A DNA stretch of 64,000 bases from Thalassia testudinum (taxonomy: Eukaryota; Streptophyta; Magnoliopsida; Alismatales; Hydrocharitaceae): contig JAZHRO010000013.1 in the NCBI GenBank assembly GCA_037157565.1, positions 118,930,001-118,994,000 of the forward strand, given 5' to 3'. The position numbers and the translations under genes were made by a program. A model generated the notes under the pieces. The model was not told the DNA's origin. It did no database searches and saw nothing but the letters and a program-made list of their open reading frames with translations. The first letter of the stretch is position 1. Every line of letters begins with the position of its first letter. Positions 34,355 through 44,872 of this stretch are shown in pieces.

Positions 34355-35999
34355 ATAAAAAGTAATAGAAGTAATCAGAAGATTTCTTCTTTTCTTATTT
34401 CAAAACTTTAGAGATCCAGACAAATGTGACGTAATAATAGCCTAAGTAACGGATCTAAGTGAGAAAAAGCCAATTCATGCTGGGACTTCGTACTTCACCC
34501 TTGGTAAATATTGCTGTCGGGATAGGCAACTACTTCCCTCGGGGATAAAGCAGAGGATACTCTGTAATTTGACCCCGGCATTTGGCTTAGGTAGGAGATA
34601 TCGAGTTGAATGGATTTGTAATTGGTGGCACACACTCATCTGGTGCTACAAATAGTCTAGTACTGTAGACTCTAGATCTCTAGACTATTAGACAAGTCAA
34701 CTCTGAGCGAGGCTACACAATTGTGCTCTCTTGATCTTCCTGGGCACTCCCTCTTTTCTTTCTTTCTGAGATCACGAATCTCGCTAGATTTAGAAATTGT
34801 ACTCACTATTTGGTGGCCTCACATGGCATCCACACTTCAATTAAAGTCCTAATAACTCTACAACTAAGTTAGAGTCCTCAACCAGTATTCGGGCGATCAG
34901 AAATACTAAAAGGTAGGTATGGGTCATATTTGGTGGAACGTGATAGGTGTTTTATTGCCTTAGAAACAATGTTATATTATAACATGGACTTTTTTTTTTA
35001 ATATAACTATTTCTTCTTTTTGTTCTTTCTGTTTCTTCTTTTTTTCTTTATCTCTTCCTTTTTTTTTATTATTTCTTCTTGTTTTTGCTTCTTTTTCAAT
35101 CAACACAACACGATACGGACTTTTATTTATGAGGCATTATTAGGGATGATGATGGTCAAGAGGAAGTTGTGTGGCTTATTTGGTGGAAGTGCCTATTCTC
35201 GGCACCGGGAAGGAATGGATAGGATAGGCGTATTTCTGACCTTTGACACTATTACCCTCCTTCAGCCGAGGACTCCATAAAGGACGGTCGTAACCATCCA
35301 CCATAGTCATAGCTTTATTAAGACTCAATCTCTGTGTATCTGCCTTATTTGGTGACTCTTAGGAATTCACACAATGCACACAGGAATAGAGAGCGAAAAC
35401 TATGCCTAACTCTGAAGTATCATCATCTAATTATCCAAAACTTAAGAGTCCTTGCACTAGACTTAGTGCATCAGTAATCTCTCTACTTTCTTCTCATCAA
35501 TATGAGGTGGATCTACTAGAAGATAGTATGCCTGACTCCCTATGAACTGTCCAAGGGTTCAGTGGACTACAAATGCTTATTGGTTTTCCTCAAGGATCCA
35601 TTACCCAGTCTACGTGCACGTGAAATAAATTTACTGGATTCTAAACTTAAGAAATAATTCAAGAAGAAAAACCTCCAATGACAAAGGTATTCTGCTAGGG
35701 ACTAACCCATTTAGCTCAAGAAAAGAGAATTTTTTTTTATATGCTAACCTAAATGCATGAATACTTCCTAAAATGCAAATGCACCCCCCATGCCTAAATC
35801 CTACAATGTCCCCATTGTAAAATTAAAACAGGAGGAGAAAGGAAAGAAATCACTTGATTACCGTTGGGTTGCCTCGCAACAAGCATTGCATTTTCTGTCA
35901 GCAGCCAGACTTAGAAGGAACCTGCAAATCTACTTCCAAACAGAAAAGGTTAGGCCTTAAAAATATGCGTAACAATGCGGGCCTAGAAACAGGTAGCCA
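34355..35999 (-). other. 3' untranslated region of element C
   Basis: The sequence reads on the minus strand and is similar to the X 3' region over about 0.8 kb. A T-rich tract lies at 34988-35095, and the frame at 35020-35280 is low-complexity. The conserved hairpin/G-tract motif is at 35783-35818, with a GCGAGGCAACCCAAC post-coding block just upstream of it in the sense direction (about 35862). Confidence 0.7.
35783..35818 (-). promoter_or_regulatory. Conserved hairpin plus G-tract motif, copy in C
   Basis: On the minus strand it reads CAATGGGGACATTGTAGG then ATTTAGGCATGGGGGG. CAATG/CATTG form the stem with loop GGGA. Confidence 0.65.
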
Positions 36000-36138
36000 C
36001 GGATGTTGGCAAGCTGATGATGCAACGTAATACCAAATGCTCGCTAGAAGATATGAAAGCGAATATCCTCGCTGGGTACCTTGGGAGGTTTAGGAATAAT
36101 AAACGGAATATGAAAAGGGACCTCCCGAAATGGAATAA
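36000..36138 (-). pseudogene. C acidic protein, C-terminal end (beyond the B insertion)
   Basis: On the minus strand the frame interrupted at 46528 by B continues here, Pro/Ile-rich, to a stop near 36050. Nucleotides around 36010-36035 (CATCATCAGCTTGCCAACAT on the minus strand) are shared with D at 52325-52344, just after its stop. This confirms that B is inserted within the last part of the C protein. Confidence 0.65.
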
Positions 36139-36746
36139 GTGGATGATGTAAACACATTTACACTACTTAAAATGTCTATTTATGCATGTTCTTAAGCATA
36201 GGATTGCATTTCATGATATAAATATTGCATTACATGCATCATCTTGCATTTAGAATAGTTTGAATAAAATAGAGGTTAATTGTCTCCTTTTATGTGCTTG
36301 GACAGGGCAAATATTTTATCAGTGCCTCGGATCAAAGATCCAACCATATGGATGTGATCAGGGCGACGATTGGAGTTCAACGACTCCAAGATCGCCCTAA
36401 TCAGGCATCCATAGCATCAGATAGTGACCCGGGAACCCTAGAAGATCAAGGGCCAAGATGGTGTAAATTCGCACTTTAGATGATAAATCTGACCGCACGG
36501 ATGAATTCGGATCGACGATCGCAGCCCAACAACACAAAAATCAAGTCAATCCGACATCCGTGGCACCATCTACAACTTCCAGAAGATGGACGGCCAAGAT
36601 GGCGCCACGTGGTGCCATCTCAGCCGCCCAAACGGCCGCTTGCATTTTGTGAAGGCCCCCGCCCGATCGCTCTCCGCCGTCAGATGGAGATCCAATGGCT
36701 GTGGTCGCTCGCGCTTAAAAGCGTCTGCGCGACCATTTCGTCCGCG

Positions 36747-36798
36747 TAGCGCAGCGGCAACACAGCCGCGGGCGAAGCAGAGGTCGCGGGTTCGAGCC
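36747..36798 (+). promoter_or_regulatory. tRNA-like segment with Pol III A and B boxes in the B LTR
   Basis: TAGCGCAGCGG (36747-36757) fits the tRNA A box, and GGTTCGAGCC (36789-36798) fits the B box. Their 42-base spacing is normal for a tRNA. The T-arm can form (CGCGG/CCGCG), but I see no acceptor stem. The segment recurs at 42723-42774 and, with damaged boxes, at 45476-45527. A tRNA-derived SINE head captured by the LTR is a possible origin. Confidence 0.5.
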
Positions 36799-37107
36799 GC
36801 GGTGAGGGGGTGGAAGGCACGAGCGAGCGGGCGTGGATGAGCGTCAGATGGAGATCCAACGGCTGCACGCGCTCGATAGCGTCGACGCGTGATTGGACGC
36901 GCAATCGAACACGCAATGAGACGCGCGGGGGGTGTGCAACGCAGCGGGCGCGGACGCGATCTAAGCCGTCCGATCTCACTATCGGATAGCTGAAAATCAA
37001 TGGACATGCGCGGGCGTTGCGCGCGCGAGCCGCGCACGTCGCCCACGAAGGCCCCTTATTTATTGTTTTGAAGTTATAGTGTCCATTTTGCCCCCACTCC
37101 TTGCAAC

Positions 37108-37116
37108 TATAAAAGG
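37108..37116 (+). promoter_or_regulatory. TATA box of the first B LTR
   Basis: AACTATAAAAGGAGACC is a strong TATA box. The second LTR has TATGAAAGG at this place (43119) and the third is intact (45886). Confidence 0.75.
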
Positions 37117-37872
37117 AGACCCCCTCCATACGAAATTCTTATCCCTTCCTTCTGCTCTCTACCCCTCAAAGCTCAAGAGAAGCTTGTCCCACACCCGGGA
37201 TGCTTCTCGCGAGATAAAGTCCAATTTTCATTCCCCTTCGGAAGTGGATCCCGCAACGACGACGACGTGCTGCTTCGTTCCCGTTCTTCTGCTTCGTCCT
37301 CCTTTGTCCTGCTTCGTTCCTTTGTCCAGGCGTCGTCCCGTCTGGCTCGTCCTCCAAGCAACCGTCGAGGAGGATTTCTCTCTCCCTATTCTTTTTACTG
37401 CTTTCTAGTATAGATTTACTGCTTTCTAGTGTAGCTTTGCTCTTCCTCCAAATCGTCAAGGAGGACATTTCTCCCTCCATTCTTTTAATGCTTTCTAGAG
37501 TAAATTTATCACTTTCTAGAGTAATTGTTTTATGCTTTCTAGTTGTAATGAACAATCTCTTCAACGCAAAAATTCCTTGTTTATTCTACATCTCATTTTG
37601 ATTTCTTTGTGTAATATTCTATCTCTCTCTTACTCTCTCTCTCTTTTCTATTTATTATAAATAATTAGATAGTTTCAAATTGAATTATTCCGTGACAAAT
37701 AAAAAGAAACGCGTAGTTTTTAAATCAAACGTCCTCCTCCCTATGTTCGACCCGGAATTTTAATTTCGGTATAAATTTTATTTGTTGAACACGAATTCTT
37801 CACTTTCGAACTACAACGACAGGTTTTCCAAAACCGAACACGTTAGCGTAAGTGTTCGAGCGTTCAACATTT

Positions 37873-37890
37873 TGGCGCCGTTACCGGGGA
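37873..37890 (+). other. Primer-binding site of B (tRNA-Asp)
   Basis: TGGCGCCGTTACCGGGGA matches the tRNA-Asp complement with one mismatch and lies three bases after the LTR. The match ends after 18 nt; compare 43889, where it continues through nearly the whole tRNA. Confidence 0.93.
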
Positions 37891-39079
37891 GGTAACGATC
37901 TTTGATTTCTCTTCGCGTTTTGTAACTTACAAATCATTTACCTCACTTTTCTCCTTTCTTATTGTAATTGCAGGTACTCTTTTGAGGCAAGCAAAAGCGG
38001 TAGATTGGAGTAAAGTGCTGTGGAAGGTTTTGTAAGTTATCCCCCATTCTTTCCTCCTCCATAGATTTCATTCACCACATTGAATCCAAATTCCAATTAA
38101 CCTAGGTGTTTGCATAAATCCTAGGAATAGTTTGGTTGTTTGGATTCTCACTCACATTCATTCCACCTTCATTTATATAAAAAAAAAACAAAAAGATAAT
38201 TTTGTGGGGCAATTTTCAACAAATACACAATGTACACCCACATTTAAAGGCACTTAACCGAATTGATTTGTTTCTACTCAACCGGGTTCTGATCTGTGGA
38301 ACCGGTACACATAAAGCAACACATAAAAGAGTAGAAATCATTCTAGGTTAACCATCTTTGTGTGCCTAACTTAGTGGTGCATTTGTGGCCGGTTGTACCA
38401 CTTCAAATAAAATCAACTCATCCAGTAGTTGCCAATTACGTTCAACTCTTAGGGATTTACCAGGCACTCCACATTCTTTTTAAGCTTTAAAGGAAACATC
38501 TTCACCTGTGCTTGTAAAACTTGGTGTGCCAACGAAACTTGATTGAAAACACCTAAAGTTGAATCCTAAAAGCTACTAAGCAAGATTTGAATCTTAAAAT
38601 TCACCACATCAAAAACAATCTTGCTTGAAAACCACTGGTTGTGCACTCACACATGAATCAATCAATCATTAAGGGTACAACCCATTTAAAGGGCCCATCA
38701 CATTCCAAAGCACATTCAAACCTAGCCCTAGATAAAATAGAGTAGACGTTGGCCTTAAGGATTGGACTCGCTCTTCAGAACCCAGAACGAGATTATTTTC
38801 GATTAGTCTATTTCTGCTGTTCAATCTGATGTCTAGCTAGGGGAGTAGAGTCAAACGATTGCGGCTGGGGGGTACACTAGGAACCGGAGGCGCAAGCCGA
38901 AGGAAGAACCTTCTCCCCTGTCCCTCCTTCTAACTGGTTGGATTGAACAGACGGAAGTAGATCAAATCATTCCTTTATCTCAAGACAAGTTTTGAGAGTC
39001 TATAGGTCTTTAGGCTAACCTATTTAAGGATAGGTTTGATTGTTTGTATTGTAGGGCACCTTTCTTCCTCCCGTATATC
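37891..39079 (+). other. Untranslated leader of element B
   Basis: About 1.2 kb, AT-rich, with no recognisable frame. Confidence 0.7.
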
Positions 39080-40873
39080 ATGAATCCTTCCACATATTTC
39101 ACGCATTCCCGCTCTTTCCCTCCTGTTGTGAATTATCCTCAACATGACGATTATCCCAACTCGTATTGTAATCAACCATCAGTTAGTTGGGATAATTCGG
39201 ATTGGGGATACAATTCCGGACCCCCGTGTTTAGGGTCTAACCCTGAACACTTTGATTCTGATTTCTATCCTTCTCAGAGCTACATCGATTATAGATCGTC
39301 TTCCTTTCATGAACAACCTAATACGATCTACAATCAAGAATGATACACCAATCCTTACCCATCCTTTGATTTCACTGCCTTTAGGTCATCACCATCTTTT
39401 CAACAATCTGAAATGACCTATTATCAGGAAGGGTATAACGAATCTCAATTCGTTAATTCCCCTGCACTGAGCCCAAACCCACCCAACCCTGAACCAACTC
39501 ATTTAGTTCAGGTTAACCAGGTTCAAGATAAGGTTCTGGCTAACTTGAGGAATATCATTCAATCTTTAGAAGTTCAGCCAATACTTTGCATTGAGAGATT
39601 GGAGCCCCTGATTGAAATGATTGATGATTTAAACAAGTCTTTGTTGGATTGGCTCTAGGATGTTAAGGATAAGAACCCAGGTGAGTTCTTACTTGGGAAA
39701 TTAGTGAAATTGAGGATGAGATTTGTGGTTGCTTTGATTCAATCTTGGAATAATTCCCAGGATGAACCCTCTTCAGGAAAGCCAATCACAGAACCCGCTC
39801 AGGCACCTGTTGGGGGGGACACTTGTTACGAGGCTGACCAGATTGAATTAAAACAACCAATGAAGGATGATCTGATTTCTTCACTTGAGATCCCTAAGCC
39901 AGGTTACAAGGAAACGTATGTCTCCTTGGAACAGAAAGTGACAACTGATTTTGGGACATACATTGATACGGATCCTGATGGTGAAGATTTAAGTTGCGAA
40001 GTCTCACGCGAGTTTTCTGAACACGATTTCTGTGAGACGATTGGGCCTGAGGAATCTGATAGATCATTTGATAGCCCAATAACTGAGGAAACTGATCTTA
40101 TTAGGGCACACATTACGGATCCAAAATCGCATTTTCTGGAGGAATCAATTCAGTGCCTTGATTATCAGTTACACCCTGTTGAGCTTATTGATGATTCTAA
40201 TTCTGAGATAATTAGACCCAAGTCAATTTTGATTCTGCCACATCATTTAGACTTGGAGATTTCAGACGGGGTGATGAATATACAAGAGGTCCTGGAATTT
40301 GATATGCTGAATGAGGAGGAGAGGAGCTGGGAAGTGTTGATTTGGGAAGTTAATTTTGGAAGAAATGGTAGATTGAGTCGAAGGGTTCCTTTTAAGATGA
40401 AACCATCAAATCAGAACCCTTACGACATTTATTTCGAGGTTGTTCAACCCAAGCACACATTCAAAGATTATCCTTTTGAGTTTAAATTCTCTGTAACCCG
40501 ACTTTTTGGTCTTGGGTTGCATCCTCATAAATTACAGGCTCGACCCCGCTTGCATTCTGATTTTAGGTTTTGGGTAATTTTTATCCAGAACCTAAGATAT
40601 TCTCGATTATGGGGTGTGGGTCTGCACCACAATCTGGTCCACATCTGTGGACCTTTACTGACAGGTCAGAGGATTCTTCTGTTCATTCTGATTCAGATCT
40701 GCACTTGTGATTACTTCATTTCTTTTCTTTGTATAGTGTGCCTAGCTGAAGGCACTAAACTCAGCAGTTATACAGTTCGTTTTCATTTTTATCTCGGAGC
40801 AGACCTGACATTCACGCAATTTAGGTACTTTCTTCGCTTTTCCACTCTGTTTTATGTCTTTCTAATACAATGA
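39080..40873 (+). pseudogene. B internal protein of unknown function
   Basis: The ATG at 39080 (MNPSTYFTHS) opens a frame of about 598 codons with two stops, TGA at 39341 and TAG at 39656 (LLDWL-DVKD, fits CAG). The N-terminal 150 residues are rich in Tyr, Ser, Pro and Asn (YPQHDDYPNSYCNQPSVSWD). The middle is strongly acidic (40000-40330). The last 100 residues are hydrophobic and may be read-through of 3' sequence, since the post-pol block AAGGCACTAAACTC lies inside. No gag, protease, RT or integrase motif is seen. It is like the C/D protein in composition but not clearly alignable. Confidence 0.6.
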
Positions 40874-40902
40874 GGACATTGCATTAGATAGGCATGGGGG
40901 GG
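40868..40902 (+). promoter_or_regulatory. Conserved hairpin plus G-tract motif, copy in B
   Basis: CAATGAGGACATTGCATTAG is followed by ATAGGCATGGGGGGG. The stop codon of the B frame (TGA) falls inside the hairpin. Confidence 0.65.
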
Positions 40903-42088
40903 TGGATATTTATCTTTGAATTCATTCGTCAGCTCCGTAGATTTGTTTTATTTTGATTAAAAAAAAAATCGAAATTAGGAAAGAGAATTTGGGTTTAAGA
41001 AAATTTTCAATATTAGGAAAAACTACATTAAGATCTGAACACAAAGACCCTTCAGGTCTTTGAACTTAATCAGCCCGTGTATCCACTAAAATGTGGATTT
41101 ATTTTTTGAGTTCTCACCAACTTGAATTTTATTTTAATTGGAGTAAATAAGTTTGGGTGATAAGTACACGACTTATCAACCCGCCCTCTGATTTGAGGGA
41201 ATTTTGAGTCTTAAGCATCTACACACTTTCTTTGCACTGACTCATTGTTCGGGGATTCTAACGAAAATTGGGTAGCTAATGAACCTTCTAGGGTGATATG
41301 GCTGGCAAGTTATCGTGGGTAATAGCCCATAAGCAGGTTGTCCAAAGCCCAGTCACTGGACCTTTCTCTTTTTCCTGCCCTTAGGTAAATCTTAGACCAG
41401 GGAAGCCACCTATTTAAAAAAAAAAAATGTATATATATATATATATATCAAAAAGAAAAGGAGAAAAGAACAAAAAGAAATAAGCCACACTTCGCCGCAC
41501 GAGTATGACTGGCAAGTTGTCGGTGGTAACAGCTCATCGACCGGTTGTCCAGAACCCAGGTCAGAAAATGCTCTAAAAATTCCCAAAACACTTAGGAAGA
41601 AGCGGAGAAGTAGAATAAACCGGGGAGATATACACTGGATTCACCCTTGTGTTGACCCCGTTAAAAAATAAAAGTAGGGAGAAAGCTACCGGTTGTAAAG
41701 ATACACCTTTAGGTAGAATTCTTTTTGAGGTCACCTAGAGGCGTAGAAATCTGAAGTCCATTCTAATTGCCGGTCAATAAGTCTATCACAATCACAATAA
41801 GATGCTTTAAGCTTAGGGTTCTCATCAAATTTTGGGTGAGTTGAATGGACGTAGACAACCACTCTTAAACCCAAAAATTTGAAAATCAAAAAAATAAGAA
41901 AAGAGAAAAAGAGAAAAAGAAAATTTTCTTTTAATAAGGCGAGGGCTTGAAGCGGTCTGCATTTTGGCTGATACCCGGGCACTATTGTGTCTTTGAAAGT
42001 TCAGTTCCTAAGTAGACAATTTCTTAATGATTGAAAAATAACTTAAGTCCAAATAATCTAACCTAATTCTTTTATAAATAGCATATAG
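40903..42088 (+). other. 3' untranslated region of element B
   Basis: No frame of note. It holds a short TA microsatellite (41431-41448), poly-A runs and a repeated GTATGGCTGGCAAGTT-like phrase near 41300 and 41505. Confidence 0.7.
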
Positions 42089-42126
42089 TTTTTGCTAGGG
42101 ACTAACAAAAGATAGGCATGGGGGTA
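42089..42126 (+). promoter_or_regulatory. First polypurine tract of B with upstream hairpin
   Basis: Stem TTTTTGCTAG / CTAACAAAA with loop GGA is followed by GATAGGCATGGGGGTA, directly against the second LTR. Confidence 0.85.
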
Positions 42127-43885
42127 TGATGTAAACACATTTACACTACTTAAAATGTCTATTTATGCATGTTCTTAAGCATAGGATTGCATTTCATGAT
42201 ATAAATATTGCATTACATGCATCATCTTGCATTTAGAATAGTTTGAATAAAATGGAGGTTAATTGTCTCCTTTTATGTGCTTGGATAGGGTAAATATTTT
42301 ATCAGGGCCTCGAATCAAAGATCCAACCGTATGGATGTGATCGGGGCGACGATTGGAGTTCAACGACTCCAAGATCGCCCTAATCAGGCATCCATAGCAT
42401 CAGATAGTGACCTAGGAACCCTAGAAGATCAAGGGCCAAGATGGTGTAAATCTGCACTTCAGATGATAAATCCGACCGCACGGATGAATTCGGATCGACG
42501 ATCGCAGCCCAATGACACAAAAATCAAGTCAATCCGACATCCGTGGCACCATCTACAACTTCTAGAAGATGGACGGCCAAGATGGCCCCACGTGGTGCCA
42601 TCTCAGCCGCCCAAACGGCCACTTGCATTTTGTGAAGGCCCATCGCTCTCCGCCGTCAGATGGAGATCCAACGGTTGTGGTCGCTCGCGCTTAAAAGCGT
42701 CCGCGCGAGCATTTCGTCCGCGTAGCGCAGCGGCGACGCAGCCGCGGGCGAAGCAGAGGTCGTGGGTTCGAGCCGCGGTGAGGGGGTGGAAGGCGTGGGC
42801 GAGCGGGCGCGGAGGAGCGTCAGATGGAGATCCAACGACTGCTCGCACCCGATAGCGTTGACGCGCGATTGCACGCGCAATCGAACGCGCAATCAGACAC
42901 GCGGGGGGCGCGCAACGCAGCGGGCGCGGATGTGATCTAAGCCGTCTGATCTCGCGATCGGAAGGCTGAAAATCAATGGACGTGCGCGAGCGTTGCGCGC
43001 GCTAGCCGCGCACGTCGCCCACGAAGGGAGCTTTAGTGACGGATTTATCCGTCACTAAAGACCCCTTATTTATTGTTTTGAAGTTATAATGTCCATTTTG
43101 CCCCCACTCCTTGCAACTATGAAAGGAGACCCCCTCCATACGAAATTCTCATCCCTTCCTTCTCCTCTCTACCCCTCCAAAGCTCAAGAGAAGCTTGTCC
43201 CACACCCGGGATGCTTCTCGCGAGATAAAGTCCAATTTTTGTTCCCCTTCGGAAGTGGATCCCGCAACGACGACGGCGTGTTGCTTCGTTCCCGTTCTTC
43301 TGCTTCGTCCTCCTTCGTCCTGCTTCGTTCTCCTTCGTCCAGGCGTCGTCCCGTCCGGCTCGTCCTCCAAGCAACCGTCGAAGAGGATTTCTCTCTCCCT
43401 ATTCTTTTTACTGCTTTCTAGTATAGATTTACTGCTTTCTAGTGTAGCTTTACTCATCCTCCAAGCAATCGTCGAGGAGGACATTTCTCCCTCCATTCTT
43501 TTAATGCTTTCTAGAGTAAATTTATCGCTTTCTAGAGTAATTGTTTTATGCTTTCTAGTTGTAATGAACAATCTCTTCAATGCCAAAATTCCTTGTTTAT
43601 TCTACATCTCATTTTGATTTCTTTGTGTAATATTCTATCTCTCTCTTACTCTCTCTCTCTTTTCTATTTATTGTAAATAATTAGATAGTTTCAAATTGAA
43701 TTATTCCGTGACAAATAAAAAGAAACGCGTAGTTTTTAAATCAAACGTCCTCCTCCCTGTGTTCGACCCGAAATTTTAATTTCGGTATAAATTTTATTTG
43801 TTGAACACGAATTCTTCACTTTCGAACTACAACGACAGGTTTTCCAAAACCGAACATGTTAGCATAAGCGTTCGAGCGTTCAACA
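42127..43885 (+). repeat. Second (middle) LTR of B
   Basis: Length 1759 bp, ending GAGCGTTCAACA. Compared with the first LTR it has a 9-bp deletion near 42635, a TATA mutation and an extra 30-nt palindrome at 43031. Its U5, with repeated TGCTTTCTAG words, matches the first LTR. Confidence 0.95.
43031..43060. repeat. 30-nt palindrome in the second B LTR
   Basis: Arms CTTTAGTGACGGAT and ATCCGTCACTAAAG are perfect reverse complements separated by TT. The third LTR has it at 45799-45828. The first LTR lacks it and reads straight from CCCACGAAG to CCCCTTATTT (37041-37060). Confidence 0.95.
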
Positions 43886-43888
43886 TTT

Positions 43889-43961
43889 TGGCGCCGTTGC
43901 CGGGGATCGAACCCGGGTCGCCCGCGTGACAGGCGGGAATACTCACCACTATACTACAATC
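43889..43961 (-). tRNA. tRNA-Asp(GUC) copy fused to the B LTR (pseudo-tRNA)
   Basis: On the minus strand this reads a nearly complete tRNA-Asp including the CCA end: anticodon GTC (43928-43930) in a 7-nt loop on a CCCGC/GCGGG stem, B box (43904-43913) and A box (43946-43956). The match covers about 71 nt; the last few bases of the 5' acceptor strand are replaced (CAATCGAG against expected CAACGAC), so the acceptor stem cannot close. It lies three bases after the LTR, where only an 18-nt primer site is normal. Scanners may call it a tRNA gene; its position argues that it is a copy of the primer. Confidence 0.93.
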
Positions 43962-44834
43962 GAGTCTTAAGCATCTGCACACTTTCTTTGCACTGACACG
44001 TTGTTCGGCGATTTTTACGGAAATTGGATAGCTAATGAACCTTCTAGGGTGATATGGCTGGCAAGTTATTGTGGGTAACAGCCATAGGTAGGTTGTCCAG
44101 AGCCTAGTCACTGGACCTTTTTCTTTTTGCTGCCTTTAGGTAAATCTTAGACCAGGGAAGCCACCTACTTAAAAAAAAAAAGAAAAGAAAAAAAGAAAAA
44201 AAATCAAAAAAAGAAAAGGGAAAAGAAAAGAAATAAGCCACACTTCGCCGCACGAGTATGGCTGGCAAGTTGTCGTTGGTTACAGCTCATCGACCGGTTC
44301 TTTAGAACCCAGCTCAGAAAATGCACTAAAAATTCCCAAAACACATAGGAAGAAGCGAAGAAGTAGAATAAACCGGGGAGATATACACTGGATTCACCCT
44401 TGTGTTGACCCCGTAAAAAAAATAAAAGTAGGTAGAAAGCTACCGGTTGTAAAGATACACCTTTAGGTAGAATTCTTTTTAAGGTCACCTAGAGGCGTAG
44501 AAATCCGAAGTCCGTTTAATTACCGGTCAACGAGTCTATCACAATCACAAAAAGATGCTTAAAACTTAGGGTTCTCATTAAATTTTGGGTGAGTTGAATG
44601 GCCGTAGAAAGCCACTCTTAAACTCGAAAATTTGAAAATCAAAAAAATAAGAAAAAGAGAAAAAGAAATTTTTCTTTTAATAAGGCGAGAGCTTGAAGCG
44701 GTCTGCATTTTGGCTGATACCCGGGCACTGTTGTGTCTTTGAAAGTTCAGTTCCTAAGTAGACGATTTCTTAAGGATTGAAAAATAACTCAAGTCCAAGT
44801 AATCTAACCTAATTCTTTTATAAATAGCATATAG
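43962..44834 (+). other. Deleted internal region of B
   Basis: From GAGTCTTAAGCATCT (43962) on, the sequence aligns with 41206-42088 of the first internal region. Everything between the primer site and that point (leader, protein frame, G-tract motif) is missing. The short A-rich tracts differ in length. The frame on the minus strand at 44204-44488 is not real. Confidence 0.9.
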
Positions 44835-44872
44835 TTTTTGCTAGGGACTAGCAAAAGATAGACATGGTGGTA
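44835..44872 (+). promoter_or_regulatory. Second polypurine tract of B, mutated
   Basis: The hairpin is perfect here (TTTTGCTAG / CTAGCAAAA, loop GGA), but the tract reads GACATGGTGGTA with a T in the G run. Confidence 0.8.

Larger units (their letters stand above)
36144..37869 (+). repeat. First LTR of B
   Basis: It starts TGATGTAAACACATTTACAC (6-bp stem TGTAAA/TTTACA) and ends GCGTTCAACA; length 1726 bp. It lacks the 30-nt palindrome present in the other two. Its U3 resembles the third LTR most, while its U5 resembles the second. Confidence 0.95.

Noticed and set aside
42331..42855. 174-codon frame in the second B LTR
   Set aside because: It lies across LTR U3; the matching part of the first LTR is broken into shorter frames in different phases, so the frame is not conserved.
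43889..43961. Functional nuclear tRNA-Asp gene
   Set aside because: The 5' acceptor strand is altered so the stem cannot close, and the sequence starts exactly at the LTR primer site with the CCA end encoded. It is better read as a primer copy.
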